Assembly (NCBI RefSeq): GCF_000699505.1
Contig: NZ_CP007490.1
Location: forward strand, 1,054,001-1,118,000
Direction: 5' to 3'
DNA: 64,000 nucleotides
From: Rhodoluna lacicola
GTDB taxonomy: Bacteria > Actinomycetota > Actinomycetes > Actinomycetales > Microbacteriaceae
Shown piece after piece: positions 9,012 to 17,230 of this stretch. Each line of letters opens with the position of its first letter. The stretch's first letter is position 1. The notes under the pieces were generated by a model that saw nothing but the letters and a program-made list of their open reading frames with translations, ran no database searches and was not told the origin of the DNA. The translations under genes were made by a program, and so were the position numbers.

Positions 9012-10318
9012 TGAGTTCACTAGACATTACGGCTGCCACGGTTGATCCAGCTCTGCTGGATCTTCCGTGGCATTTGCCTTTAGAAGAGTGGCCCGCCGAA
9101 AACATCGCGGCCCTACCCAAAGGCCTAAGTCGCCACACGGTTCGCTTTGCACATCTGAGTGATCACGTAATTGCGATCAAAGAAACCTTGCCTGAGCTGG
9201 CTAAACGCGAATACGAAATGCTCAAGAATTTGATCAAGCTTGATGTGCCTTGCGTTGAACCTTTTGCAATCATCAACAATCGTCAAAGCACCGATGGCGA
9301 GCCACTGCTATCGGTGTTGATCACCAGGCACCTAAAGTTTTCACTTCCCTACCGTGCGATGTGGTCTCAGGGTTTGCGCCCGGAAACCGCAACTCGTCTG
9401 GTGGATGCGCTAGCCCTGCTTTTAGTTCGCCTGCACATTGCCGGATTCTTTTGGGGCGATGTTTCACTTTCAAACACCTTGTTTCGCCGCGACGCCGGAG
9501 CCTTCGCCGCATACTTAGTCGACGCCGAAACCGGCCATTTGTATGACACTGGTTTATCGAACGGCCAGCGCGAAAATGATCTTGAAATCGCCCGGGTCAA
9601 TATTGCCGGTGAATTAATGGACCTAATTGCCAGCGGGCATGCAGCACCTGGCGTTGACGCAGTTGCCACCAGCGAGCGAATTGTTGCCAAGTACAGAGAA
9701 CTCTGGACCGAGCTAACCGGCGCGGAAACTTTTGAAGCCAAGGATCGTTGGAAGATTAGTCGGCGCGTTGCCCGCCTTAACGAATTAGGTTTTGACATCG
9801 AAGAGCTTGCCATCAAGGCAGACTCCGATGGCATGACGGTGAAGATTCAACCAAAAGTGGTTGATGCCGGTCACCATGCTCGCCGCTTGATTAGGCTGAC
9901 TGGTCTAGACGTTGAAGAAAATCAAGCCCGGCGCCTGCTGAATGACCTCGATCAATATCGTCGCGATAATTCTCGCCCAGGTGCCGACGAAGAAGTCTTG
10001 GCACACGAATGGTTGAGTCGATCATTTGAACCCGTGGTCACTTCCATACCTCGCGAAATGTCAGGTCGTCTGGAGCCGGCACAGATTTACCACGAGGTGC
10101 TTGAGCACCGCTGGTACATGTCGGAGCAGCAGGGGCATGATGTGCCGATGAATGAAGCGGTCACCGATTACATCAACAATGTGCTGGCCAATCGACGAGA
10201 AGAAGCTACCTACCTGTCGCCACCAACCGAGCTAATTACTCTGCCGAATGCTATTCCCTCTGGCACGATCGTGGTTGCCGATGACGACGATGAAGTGGAC
10301 TGGCGCGATCTTGTTTAA
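9011..10318 (+). CDS. DUF4032 protein with kinase-like fold
   Basis: A 435-residue actinobacterial DUF4032 protein. Its N-terminal half resembles lipopolysaccharide/aminoglycoside-type kinases: AIKE (K57) fits the ATP-binding lysine, GDVSLSNTLF (D150, N155) the catalytic loop, and YLVDAETG (D171) the metal-binding Asp. The second half (about 230-420) has no known motif and is acidic at the end. The GTG start overlaps the stop of the upstream ABC ATPase gene. That close coupling suggests, but does not prove, that it modifies or regulates sugar transport. Family call good; substrate unknown. Confidence 0.82.
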   Translation: MSSLDITAATVDPALLDLPWHLPLEEWPAENIAALPKGLSRHTVRFAHLSDHVIAIKETLPELAKREYEMLKNLIKLDVPCVEPFAIINNRQSTDGEPLLSVLITRHLKFSLPYRAMWSQGLRPETATRLVDALALLLVRLHIAGFFWGDVSLSNTLFRRDAGAFAAYLVDAETGHLYDTGLSNGQRENDLEIARVNIAGELMDLIASGHAAPGVDAVATSERIVAKYRELWTELTGAETFEAKDRWKISRRVARLNELGFDIEELAIKADSDGMTVKIQPKVVDAGHHARRLIRLTGLDVEENQARRLLNDLDQYRRDNSRPGADEEVLAHEWLSRSFEPVVTSIPREMSGRLEPAQIYHEVLEHRWYMSEQQGHDVPMNEAVTDYINNVLANRREEATYLSPPTELITLPNAIPSGTIVVADDDDEVDWRDLV

Positions 10319-10354
10319 ATAAAAAATCCCGATCATCGCTGATCGGGATTTTCT
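10319..10354. terminator. Bidirectional terminator
   Basis: A 13-bp stem AAAATCCCGATCA/TGATCGGGATTTT with loop TCGC and T tracts on both sides, lying between the convergent DUF4032 and DUF3117 genes. Confidence 0.92.
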
Positions 10355-10361
10355 ATTTGAA

Positions 10362-10535
10362 TTACTTCTTGACTACTCCGGCAAGAACCTGGTGCAGGTT
10401 CTTGGCCTCTTCGTCGTTGACTGAAACTACTAGACGACCGCCACCTTCCAGTGGCACTCGAAGAATAATCAGACCGCGTGGCTCGCGCTCGGCTTCCATT
10501 GGTCCGTCGCCGGTGCGTGGCTTCATTGCTGCCAT
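10362..10535 (-). CDS. DUF3117 protein
   Basis: A 57-residue protein beginning MAAMKPRTGDGPMEAERE and containing the family core VPLEGGGRLVV. Small proteins of exactly this form are near-universal in actinobacteria, and their function is unknown. The ATG has AGGAG eight bases upstream. It faces the DUF4032 gene across a shared terminator and is followed upstream by dapE on the same strand. Cytoplasmic, no cysteines. Confidence 0.93.
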   Translation of the reverse strand: MAAMKPRTGDGPMEAEREPRGLIILRVPLEGGGRLVVSVNDEEAKNLHQVLAGVVKK

Positions 10536-10578
10536 TGAGAAACTCCTTGAATTGCTGGCTAATTAGCCGGAAGTTCTA

Positions 10579-11661
10579 TTATCCCACGGATAACCAGGCC
10601 CTGAGTGCCTTCTCACAGGCGTAAATCTGGCTAACTGGCACGGCTTCGTCATCTGCGTGGGCCTTGCTGGGGTCACCAGGGCCAAAGTTCACCGCTGGTA
10701 CGCCCAGGGCGCTAAATCGGGCTACGTCCGTCCAGCCGTATTTGGGCCGGGCTTCCGTTTGGGTGGCGGCCACAAAGGCTTTGGCCTCGGCTCTGTCCAA
10801 CCCGGGACGAGCTCCCTCGGCAACATCCATGACGGTCATTTCCATGCCCGCAAAAACTTCTCGTAGGTGGCTCTCGGCATCGGCCGCAGACTTGCTTGGT
10901 GCAAATCTGTAATTCACCGTGACCACGCATTCGTCAGGAATCACGTTGGTAGCGATTCCACCACCGATAAGCACTGCGTTTAGGCTTTCGCGATAGACCA
11001 AGCCATCCACATCGATTTCAGCCGGCTGGTAATCCGCCAAAATTGCTAAAGCGTTGGCTGCGCCGTGAATGGCATTTTTGCCCATCCAAGGCCTAGCCGA
11101 GTGGGCCTTGACTCCGCTGAAGGTTAGGTCAACTCGCATGGTTCCATTGCAGCCACCCTCAACCTGAGCCGAGGTTGGTTCACACAAAACTGCAAACGAT
11201 GCGTCAAGAAGCTCTGGACGATTGCGCGCCAATCTGCCTAGGCCGTTTTTAGCGGCCTCGACTTCCTCGTGATCATAAAAAATCCAGGTGACATCACTAG
11301 TTGGCTGTGTGAGCGTGGCGGCCAACTTCAACTGAACCGCTACCCCGGCCTTCATATCAACTGTGCCCCGACCATACAAAACTTGTTCGCGCTCCATTGA
11401 AAGCATCTGAACCGGCAGATTATTTGCCACTGGCACGGTATCGATGTGACCGGCAATGACAACCCGGTTTGAACGACCCAGATTGGTGCGGGCCACAATT
11501 GCGTCACCGTCGCGAATTACCTCTAGGTGGGAATATTTCTGCAAAGCAGCTTCAATTGCGTCAGCCAACTGCTTCTCGTTGCCTGAAACGGATTCGATAT
11601 CGCAAATATCTCGGGTAAGTTCGACGACGTCTGCTTCAAGATTCAAAGGTGCTGTGGCCAT
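10579..11661 (-). CDS. dapE: Succinyl-diaminopimelate desuccinylase
   Basis: An M20-family zinc amidohydrolase that releases LL-diaminopimelate in the succinylase branch of lysine and peptidoglycan precursor synthesis. Metal and catalytic residues are visible: H72 and D74 in GHIDTVPV, the bridging D102 in GTVDMKAG, and E132/E133 in YDHEEVEA. A dimerisation domain occupies the middle. 360 aa, full length. It is divergent from dapD, the enzyme two steps earlier in the same branch, with only 30 bp between start codons. TAGGCT lies six bases before the ATG and there is no Shine-Dalgarno, so the mRNA is probably leaderless. Confidence 0.96.
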   Translation of the reverse strand: MATAPLNLEADVVELTRDICDIESVSGNEKQLADAIEAALQKYSHLEVIRDGDAIVARTNLGRSNRVVIAGHIDTVPVANNLPVQMLSMEREQVLYGRGTVDMKAGVAVQLKLAATLTQPTSDVTWIFYDHEEVEAAKNGLGRLARNRPELLDASFAVLCEPTSAQVEGGCNGTMRVDLTFSGVKAHSARPWMGKNAIHGAANALAILADYQPAEIDVDGLVYRESLNAVLIGGGIATNVIPDECVVTVNYRFAPSKSAADAESHLREVFAGMEMTVMDVAEGARPGLDRAEAKAFVAATQTEARPKYGWTDVARFSALGVPAVNFGPGDPSKAHADDEAVPVSQIYACEKALRAWLSVG

Positions 11662-11691
11662 AAAATGAGCCTAACTTGTAACCTTGTATCC
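11662..11691. promoter_or_regulatory. Divergent leaderless promoters of dapE and dapD
   Basis: For dapE, TAGGCT (11668-11673, minus) then CATTTT then ATG. For dapD, TAACCT (11679-11684, plus) then seven bases then ATG. Both -10 hexamers sit within a 30-bp gap, so transcription should begin at or next to each start codon. Confidence 0.6.
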
Positions 11692-12636
11692 ATGACGTTT
11701 TTAGAGAGCAATGCCTGGGGCCATGGCCTCGCCACAGTCGCCGCCGACGGCACAATTCTTGATGTTTTATATCCGGATCCAAAACTTGGCGATGCTCCTA
11801 AAACCGATGCGCTCTGGGTGGTGCCAAAGGAACTCGACGCCATGGTTGGTACCGATGAGCGCCGCCGGGTTTCAACCCAGGTGGTGCGCACCGAGGTCAA
11901 CTTGGCAGAACCAGTTACTTCAACCGCCGACGCATATCTTCGTTTGCACCTGCTGTCACTTCTTTTAGTGAAGCCAAACACAATCAACCTTGATGGCTTG
12001 ATTCCAAATCTTCCGATTGTGGCGTTTACCAACGTTGGACCAGTTGCCATCGATGAACTGGATACTTTGAGGCCTTCGTTGACTCGGGCCGGAATCAGTG
12101 TTTATGCGATTGATAAGTTCCCGCGCCTGGTTGACTATGTGACACCTAAAAAGGTTCGCATTGCTGATGCGTCTCGGGTTCGACTTGGCGCGCACCTGTC
12201 ACCGGGCACCACAATCATGCACGAGGGTTTCGTGAACTTTAATGCCGGAACACTTGGCACCTCAATGGTTGAGGGCCGCATCTCGCAGGGCGTAGTGGTT
12301 GGTGACGGCGCTGATATTGGTGGCGGTGCATCGATCATGGGAACCCTGTCGGGCGGCGGAAAAGAGCGCGTTGCAATTGGCGCAAGGGCCCTGCTTGGAG
12401 CCAACTCAGGAGTTGGAATTTCGATTGGTGATGACTCTGTGGTGGAAGCCGGGCTTTACGTAACCGCGGGAACCAAAGTCACAATTATTGACGGCGATGG
12501 CGAACGCACAGCCAAGGCGGCCGACCTTTCTGGTGTTCCAAATCTGTTGTTCCGCAGAAACTCAGTATCGGGTCGCGTAGAGGTGTTGCCTCGCAAGGGC
12601 GATGGCATCGTGCTCAACAGCATTCTTCACGGTTAG
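11692..12636 (+). CDS. dapD: Tetrahydrodipicolinate N-succinyltransferase
   Basis: Transfers succinate from succinyl-CoA to tetrahydrodipicolinate in the DAP pathway. It is the actinobacterial-type DapD: an N-terminal domain opening with the NAWGHGLATVAADGTILD region, then a left-handed beta-helix of hexapeptide repeats from about residue 165 (GAHLSPGT, GADIGGGASIMG, GDDSVVEAG). The open frame extends to 11665, but the ATG used here matches family N termini and follows TAACCT by seven bases. 314 aa. It converges on the small HhH gene with a 4-bp overlap. Pairing with dapE supports the assignment. Confidence 0.96.
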   Translation: MTFLESNAWGHGLATVAADGTILDVLYPDPKLGDAPKTDALWVVPKELDAMVGTDERRRVSTQVVRTEVNLAEPVTSTADAYLRLHLLSLLLVKPNTINLDGLIPNLPIVAFTNVGPVAIDELDTLRPSLTRAGISVYAIDKFPRLVDYVTPKKVRIADASRVRLGAHLSPGTTIMHEGFVNFNAGTLGTSMVEGRISQGVVVGDGADIGGGASIMGTLSGGGKERVAIGARALLGANSGVGISIGDDSVVEAGLYVTAGTKVTIIDGDGERTAKAADLSGVPNLLFRRNSVSGRVEVLPRKGDGIVLNSILHG

Positions 12637-12848
12637 TCTAAAAACTTTATTTTCTTAGCTCGCATAATTTGTTTGATTCGGGCCATTGCCGACTTACCCA
12701 TGCCTTGAAGGTTGGCCAGGTCTTGCTCTGAAATTTTCCTGAGGTCAGAAACCCGATACAACTTAGCATCAACCAAAGCCCTGCGGGCAGCTGCGGCGAG
12801 GCCGATTTTGTACCACTCGGAATCGAGTTCTTGAGGTTTGCTGGGCAT
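12633..12848 (-). CDS. Small helix-hairpin-helix protein, RNAP alpha-CTD-like
   Basis: A 71-residue protein whose core (about residues 14-62) reads like the C-terminal domain of RNA polymerase alpha: IGLAAAARRALVDAK, then VSDLRKISEQDLANL, then GMGKSAMARIKQI. The two-helix HhH turn with GMGK suggests nucleic-acid binding. There is no rpoA-like N-terminal domain, so it is a free-standing module. It lies 16 bases downstream of the thiL stop codon on the same strand and overlaps the convergent dapD end by four bases. Function unknown. Confidence 0.75.
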   Translation of the reverse strand: MPSKPQELDSEWYKIGLAAAARRALVDAKLYRVSDLRKISEQDLANLQGMGKSAMARIKQIMRAKKIKFLD

Positions 12849-12864
12849 TATTTTTTACGGCCGA

Positions 12865-13842
12865 CTAGCCGGTCACCGAATCCCAACCTGATTCAGGCAG
12901 GGGACTTGCACCCAGCATCACCGGCGCTGGACCTTGAGGCAAAACCAGCCCAATTGCCTTGAATGCGCGCGGCAGGGTTGCCTGGCTTGGGAAGGTCGCC
13001 AGCAAAGAGTGATCTTCACCACCACCGATAACCCACTCACCGGGATTTGCATCGATTGCACGCGCGGCTTCTTCAATCACCGCTTCAAAACCCTGCAGCA
13101 TCAGCGGATCGATTTGCAAAGTTACCGCTGAGGCTTTTGCTATCCGGCTTGCATCTTTAGCCAAACCGTCAGAAACATCCAGCATTGAAGTAGCGCCAGC
13201 TAAAGCTGCTTCTACTCCAGCTGCCACCGGGGGTTGTGGCCGACGCTGCAGATTAACCCAATCGTCATAGGCCGCGATTGCATCGGTGTTGCCACTTTGC
13301 AACAGCGCAAGGCCAGCGGCTGCGCGACCAAGTGTTCCGGCCACAGCCAAGATGTCGCCAACCTGAGCCCCAGAGCGAAGCACAGGCTCACGACCCTCAA
13401 GTGAACCGTGTGCCGCAACAGAAATCATCACCTTTTCGCTGGCGGCTAGGTCGCCGCCCACTACCCCGCAACCGGGAGCAAGTTGGGTGCAGGCATCACT
13501 AAGGCCATCGGCAAATGCCTCCAACCAAGAAATTTGAGTGCTGCTTGGAGCAGTTAGCGCAACTACAAGTGCAGTTGGCACTGCCCCCATCGCGGCCACG
13601 TCAGCAATATTGCTAGCCACCGCTTTCCAGCCAAGGTCATAGCCGGTTGACCAAGAAAGTTTGAAGTCGTGATCTTCGACCAGAGTGTCAGTCGTCACCA
13701 CGAATCGGCCATCGGGTGCGTTTATCACCGCTGAGTCATCACCCGGACCAACCAGTGCGTGCTCTGAAAGATTAAGTCGCGCAATGGTGCGCTTGAGGCT
13801 TTCGTTCTCGCCCAGCGACCCAATGGTTTCTACATTTGACAC
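12865..13842 (-). CDS. thiL: Thiamine-monophosphate kinase
   Basis: Phosphorylates thiamine monophosphate to the cofactor thiamine diphosphate. PurM/ThiL fold, 325 aa from the GTG used here. Visible marks are GPGDDSAVI near residue 33, the DTLVEDHDF metal-binding segment, VASNIADVAAMGA, and GGDLAASEK; the C-terminal half has the GGGEDHSLLATF motif. The open frame extends 44 codons further, but that stretch has no family similarity and runs through the opposing gene. TACCTT lies six bases before the GTG with no Shine-Dalgarno, the leaderless layout. The product supplies the cofactor for IlvB, among others. Confidence 0.94.
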   Translation of the reverse strand: MSNVETIGSLGENESLKRTIARLNLSEHALVGPGDDSAVINAPDGRFVVTTDTLVEDHDFKLSWSTGYDLGWKAVASNIADVAAMGAVPTALVVALTAPSSTQISWLEAFADGLSDACTQLAPGCGVVGGDLAASEKVMISVAAHGSLEGREPVLRSGAQVGDILAVAGTLGRAAAGLALLQSGNTDAIAAYDDWVNLQRRPQPPVAAGVEAALAGATSMLDVSDGLAKDASRIAKASAVTLQIDPLMLQGFEAVIEEAARAIDANPGEWVIGGGEDHSLLATFPSQATLPRAFKAIGLVLPQGPAPVMLGASPLPESGWDSVTG

Positions 13843-13865
13843 ATAACAAAGGTAGCCTGTTGGAG
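13843..13865. promoter_or_regulatory. Overlapping divergent -10 elements, thiL/DUF3515
   Basis: TACCTT on the minus strand (13849-13854) and TAGCCT on the plus strand (13853-13858) share two bases. They sit six and seven bases from the thiL GTG and the DUF3515 ATG. Only one polymerase could open this 23-bp gap at a time. Confidence 0.55.
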
Positions 13866-14327
13866 ATGAAGATTTTGAAGTCCGCTGCAAAAAAGCGGTT
13901 TGTTCTTGCCGCAGTAATGCTTGCCGCTTCCCTGACTGGATGTTCGGCGACTGTAAATTTAGAATCGGCCCCATTAGCCAATGAGCCGGCCTGTGCCGAA
14001 ATCACGGTTCGGCTGCCAGATCAAATTGGTGATCAAGCCAAGCGGGTCACCAATGCCCAGGCAACCGGCGCTTGGGGTGAGCCCGCGTCTGTAATTCTGC
14101 GCTGCGGACTGGAACCAGCAGCAATCAGCAGCCTCACCTGCGTAACCGCGAGCGACGTTGATTGGTTGGTAGATGACAGCAAGGCGCCGAGTTATAGATT
14201 CATAACCTTTGGCCGCAGCCCAGCTACCGAGGTGATTGTGGATTCCAAATTGGTTGCTGGGGTTACTGCTCTGGACACTCTTGCCGAGGCCGTACAAAAC
14301 ATTCCGGCAACCAAGAGCTGCAAATAG
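13866..14327 (+). CDS. DUF3515 lipoprotein
   Basis: An actinobacterial DUF3515 protein of 153 residues. It has a lipoprotein signal: a basic N terminus, a hydrophobic core, and lipobox LTGC with C26 as the lipidated residue. The mature part has the family pattern ACAEITVRLPD, then GAWGEPASVILRCG, a second pair of cysteines, and YRFITFGRSPATEV. The family typically sits beside thiL and ddl, as here. TAGCCT seven bases before the ATG suggests a leaderless transcript; an internal TTG at 13875 with GGAG upstream is an alternative start. Anchored outside the cell membrane; function unknown. Confidence 0.85.
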   Translation: MKILKSAAKKRFVLAAVMLAASLTGCSATVNLESAPLANEPACAEITVRLPDQIGDQAKRVTNAQATGAWGEPASVILRCGLEPAAISSLTCVTASDVDWLVDDSKAPSYRFITFGRSPATEVIVDSKLVAGVTALDTLAEAVQNIPATKSCK

Positions 14328-14348
14328 ATTGCGAATTTTTGGCTGGAT

Positions 14349-15434
14349 TTACTTCAGCAGCGCCAATTGAATTAGTTCGTCAATCAAGTCTGGATAAGAA
14401 ATGCCAGATGCCTGCCAGAGCGATGGAAACATTGATAACGGGGTAAAACCAGGCATGGTGTTTATCTCGTTGATTAGGAAACCATTTTTGGTGAGAAAGA
14501 AATCGGCTCTGGCTAGACCTTCGCAACCAAGTGCGTCAAATGCTCGCGCCGCCAAACTTTGCATTTCTTGTAATTCGGCTGCGGTGATATCTGCCGGAAT
14601 CACTAGCTGCACCGAATCTTCATCTTGATACTTGGCATCAAAATCGTAAAAGTCACGACCGGTGACAATAATCTCGCCGGCAACAGAAACCCTGGGTGCG
14701 TCGGACCCGCGGCCCTGCAAAACAGCAACCTCAACCTCGCGGCCCTCGATGCCGCGCTCAACCACGAGCTTGTCGTCTTCTTTGAACGCAGTTTCTACAG
14801 CGGCAGCAAAGTCGTTCATGCTCCTAACCTTGCTGACCCCTTTGGAAGAACCAGCGCGAGCAGGTTTAACAAAAAGCGGCAGTCCACCAAGCAGTTGCAC
14901 TTTCTCAAGGGCAGATTCTGGATCGTTCATCCAGTCCTGCAGCCTAATTACTACGTGCGGCGTAGCCGGAACTCCCGCGGCTACAAAGGCATCTTTAGAA
15001 AGCTCCTTGTCCATGCCGCGCTCGCTGGCCAGCACCCCGTTGCCAACATAGGCAACACCAACGGCCTCAAGTTCACGCTGAAGAGTTCCGTCTTCACCGT
15101 AGGGGCCATGCAAAACCGGAAAGACAACGTCAATCACGCCAAGTGATGTACGCGCTCCCTGATGGTCAATGGCAAAAAGCTCGCGCGAGCCATCGGTGGC
15201 AAAAGATACCTTACTGCCATTAGGTTCAACACTCACCAAGTTGCCTTTGCGCAGAGCCCACTTTGCTGCGTCATCTTCACCAATCTGCCAGTCGCCAGAT
15301 TTGGTAATTGCTACCGGAATCAGATTATATTTTTGACGATCGATTGCACCCATGACGCCAGCAGCGGTGGCACAAGAAATTTCATGCTCCGATGATGGGC
15401 CGCCAAATAGCAGCGCAATGTTCAACTTGGTCAT
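14349..15434 (-). CDS. ddl: D-alanine--D-alanine ligase
   Basis: An ATP-grasp enzyme that makes the D-Ala-D-Ala dipeptide for peptidoglycan. 361 aa. The N terminus has LLFGGPSSEHEISC, the substrate region HGPYGEDGTLQ, the ATP-grasp core LPLFVKPARAGSSKGVSKV, and the C-terminal metal-binding EINTMPGFTPLSMFP. Normal ligase sequence: YVGNG precedes the omega-loop region and nothing suggests a D-Lac variant. It starts three bases after the gpsA stop, the last gene of the leuC-leuD-murA-plsC-gpsA-ddl run. Confidence 0.97.
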   Translation of the reverse strand: MTKLNIALLFGGPSSEHEISCATAAGVMGAIDRQKYNLIPVAITKSGDWQIGEDDAAKWALRKGNLVSVEPNGSKVSFATDGSRELFAIDHQGARTSLGVIDVVFPVLHGPYGEDGTLQRELEAVGVAYVGNGVLASERGMDKELSKDAFVAAGVPATPHVVIRLQDWMNDPESALEKVQLLGGLPLFVKPARAGSSKGVSKVRSMNDFAAAVETAFKEDDKLVVERGIEGREVEVAVLQGRGSDAPRVSVAGEIIVTGRDFYDFDAKYQDEDSVQLVIPADITAAELQEMQSLAARAFDALGCEGLARADFFLTKNGFLINEINTMPGFTPLSMFPSLWQASGISYPDLIDELIQLALLK

Positions 15435-15437
15435 TTA

Positions 15438-16442
15438 CTATTCGCCGATTGGGCCGTCTGCACCGTGGGTCAGGTGCGGTGCGATGTCGCGCGGATTCAT
15501 TTTTCCGTCCAGCACTAACTGAACCTGCTCAACAATAGGCATGGAAATACCTTTTGTTTTGGCCAACTGCAAAATCGGCGCCACCGATGAAAGTCCTTCG
15601 GCGGTTTGAGCCATGCGGCGTTGAACCTCGCGCAGGGTGTATCCCTTGCCAAGCATTTCTCCGGCCTTGTGGTTTCGCGAAAGCGATGATTCGGATGTTG
15701 CAATCAAGTCGCCCAGACCAGCCAGACCAACCATGGTTTTTTCTTTGGCGCCATAGGCAACGGCAAATCTGGTGACCTCGGCTAGTCCGCGGGTCATGAT
15801 TGACGCCTTGGTGTTCTGTCCGTAACCCACACCGTTCACGATTCCAATCGCGACCGCAATCAGGTTTTTTAGGATTCCGCCGAACTCGGTTCCAATTACG
15901 TCCTTGTTGGTAAAAGTTGTGAAGTACTCGTTGCTTGCGGCTTCGGCAACAGCGGTGCGAGTTTCTTCGCTGACGCTAGAGGCAACCGATGCGGTTGGTT
16001 CCTCGGCGGCAATTTCAAGGGAAAGGTTAGGGCCCGAGACCACGCAAATTCGGCTTGGGTCCACTCCGGCTACTTTTTCAATTACTTCGCTCATGCGCAG
16101 TCCGGTGTCTTTTTCAACACCCTTCATCAGACTCACCACGATTGCGTCTTTAGGAAGCAGGCTGCCCCATTCCTCAAGGTTGTCGCGTAGTGATTGCGAC
16201 GGCACCGATAGGTAAACCTGAGTTGCGCCAGACAAAACCTCGGCAACGTCTGTGGATGCCGCCAGAGTTTTGGGTAATGCAATTCCTGGCAGGTAGTCAC
16301 CGTTGCGGTTATCGGTGTTGATCTCGTCAGCAATATCGTCGCGGCGAGCCCAGAGCATTACCTGGTTGGCCGGATTATCGGCAAGCACCTTGGCAAAGGT
16401 TGTGCCCCAACTTCCGGCACCCATCACTGCAATTTTGGCCAC
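15438..16442 (-). CDS. gpsA: Glycerol-3-phosphate dehydrogenase [NAD(P)+]
   Basis: Reduces dihydroxyacetone phosphate to sn-glycerol-3-phosphate for phospholipid synthesis. 334 aa from a GTG that gives the family N terminus MAKIAVMGAGSWGTTFAKVL with the dinucleotide-binding GxGxxG. The open frame extends 33 codons upstream but that would run into plsC. The catalytic Lys lies in VSLMKGVEKDTG and a second conserved segment is GGILKNLIAVAIG. It starts one base after the plsC stop, so the two phospholipid genes are translationally coupled; PlsC acts later in the same pathway. Confidence 0.96.
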   Translation of the reverse strand: MAKIAVMGAGSWGTTFAKVLADNPANQVMLWARRDDIADEINTDNRNGDYLPGIALPKTLAASTDVAEVLSGATQVYLSVPSQSLRDNLEEWGSLLPKDAIVVSLMKGVEKDTGLRMSEVIEKVAGVDPSRICVVSGPNLSLEIAAEEPTASVASSVSEETRTAVAEAASNEYFTTFTNKDVIGTEFGGILKNLIAVAIGIVNGVGYGQNTKASIMTRGLAEVTRFAVAYGAKEKTMVGLAGLGDLIATSESSLSRNHKAGEMLGKGYTLREVQRRMAQTAEGLSSVAPILQLAKTKGISMPIVEQVQLVLDGKMNPRDIAPHLTHGADGPIGE

Positions 16443-16443
16443 G

Positions 16444-17226
16444 CTATTTTCTCGCCTTCTTGAAGTTGCCGCTGGTTGTTTGACCGGCTTTGGCTGGATC
16501 CCACAATTCAAGTGGAGCCTTCTCACCGCGAAGCTCCTCAACGAGCTGGGTAATAGTTTGCATCACAAGTTTGGTGGCATCGTTTAATTGATCCGGGTTG
16601 AGCTGTCGCTTTCGATAGTCACTCAGATCGATTTCATCGCCGACCAAAATTCGCACCGGCTTCCAAAAACCTGGGCGAAATTTACTGCCGTACTGGGGCA
16701 GCACCTTTTCGCTGCCCCACTGCCCCACTGGATAAACTGGCACACCGGTTTCCAGGGCCAAACGAATCGCTCCGGACTTGCCACGCATTGGCCAGAGGTC
16801 TGGGCTGCGGGTCAGAGTGCCCTCTGGAAAAATCGCGATCGAGTGACCTGCTTTTAGATAAGCATGCGCGGCTTTTAGCGGGGTGTCGTTTCGGTGACCT
16901 GAACGGTAAACCGGAATTTGCCCGGCCGCACGCAGAATGCCACCGATGCCCGGAATTCGGAACAAGCTTTCCTTGGCCAGAAAGTGTGGTGCTCGTTTAA
17001 GTTGAACGTAAACGAAGTAGGCCACGGCTAATGCATCCAGATTGGTGACGTGATTAGAAACCAAAATGTATGAGCCGTGTTTGGGAAGCTTCTCTATGCC
17101 CTTTGGTTCAACTTTGAAAAGCAGTCGAACGATTGGAATCAAAATAGAAGCCACAAGCGCAAGTACAAAGTGACGCTCCGAAGAATTTATCTTCGGCATC
17201 GGTAATTCTTTTTTTGGCTTGGCCAT
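16444..17226 (-). CDS. plsC: 1-acyl-sn-glycerol-3-phosphate acyltransferase
   Basis: PlsC-family membrane acyltransferase that makes phosphatidic acid. The HX4D catalytic motif is H59 to D64 in SNHVTNLDA, and the glycerophosphate-binding FPEGTLTR is at about 133-140. One hydrophobic segment (about 19-36) would dock it on the membrane. 260 aa, with a basic, low-complexity C terminus. It sits four bases after murA and one base before gpsA in the same operon. Other PlsC paralogues may exist, so the exact acyl acceptor is inferred. Confidence 0.92.
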   Translation of the reverse strand: MAKPKKELPMPKINSSERHFVLALVASILIPIVRLLFKVEPKGIEKLPKHGSYILVSNHVTNLDALAVAYFVYVQLKRAPHFLAKESLFRIPGIGGILRAAGQIPVYRSGHRNDTPLKAAHAYLKAGHSIAIFPEGTLTRSPDLWPMRGKSGAIRLALETGVPVYPVGQWGSEKVLPQYGSKFRPGFWKPVRILVGDEIDLSDYRKRQLNPDQLNDATKLVMQTITQLVEELRGEKAPLELWDPAKAGQTTSGNFKKARK

Positions 17227-17230
17227 GAAA

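Noticed and set aside
13843-13974. Longer thiL start (44 extra codons)
   Set aside because: The added residues match nothing in ThiL proteins and would overlap the DUF3515 gene; the GTG at 13842 has a matching -10.
14625-15146. 173-aa open frame on the plus strand
   Set aside because: Antisense to ddl, which has all ATP-grasp motifs; composition looks like a codon shadow.
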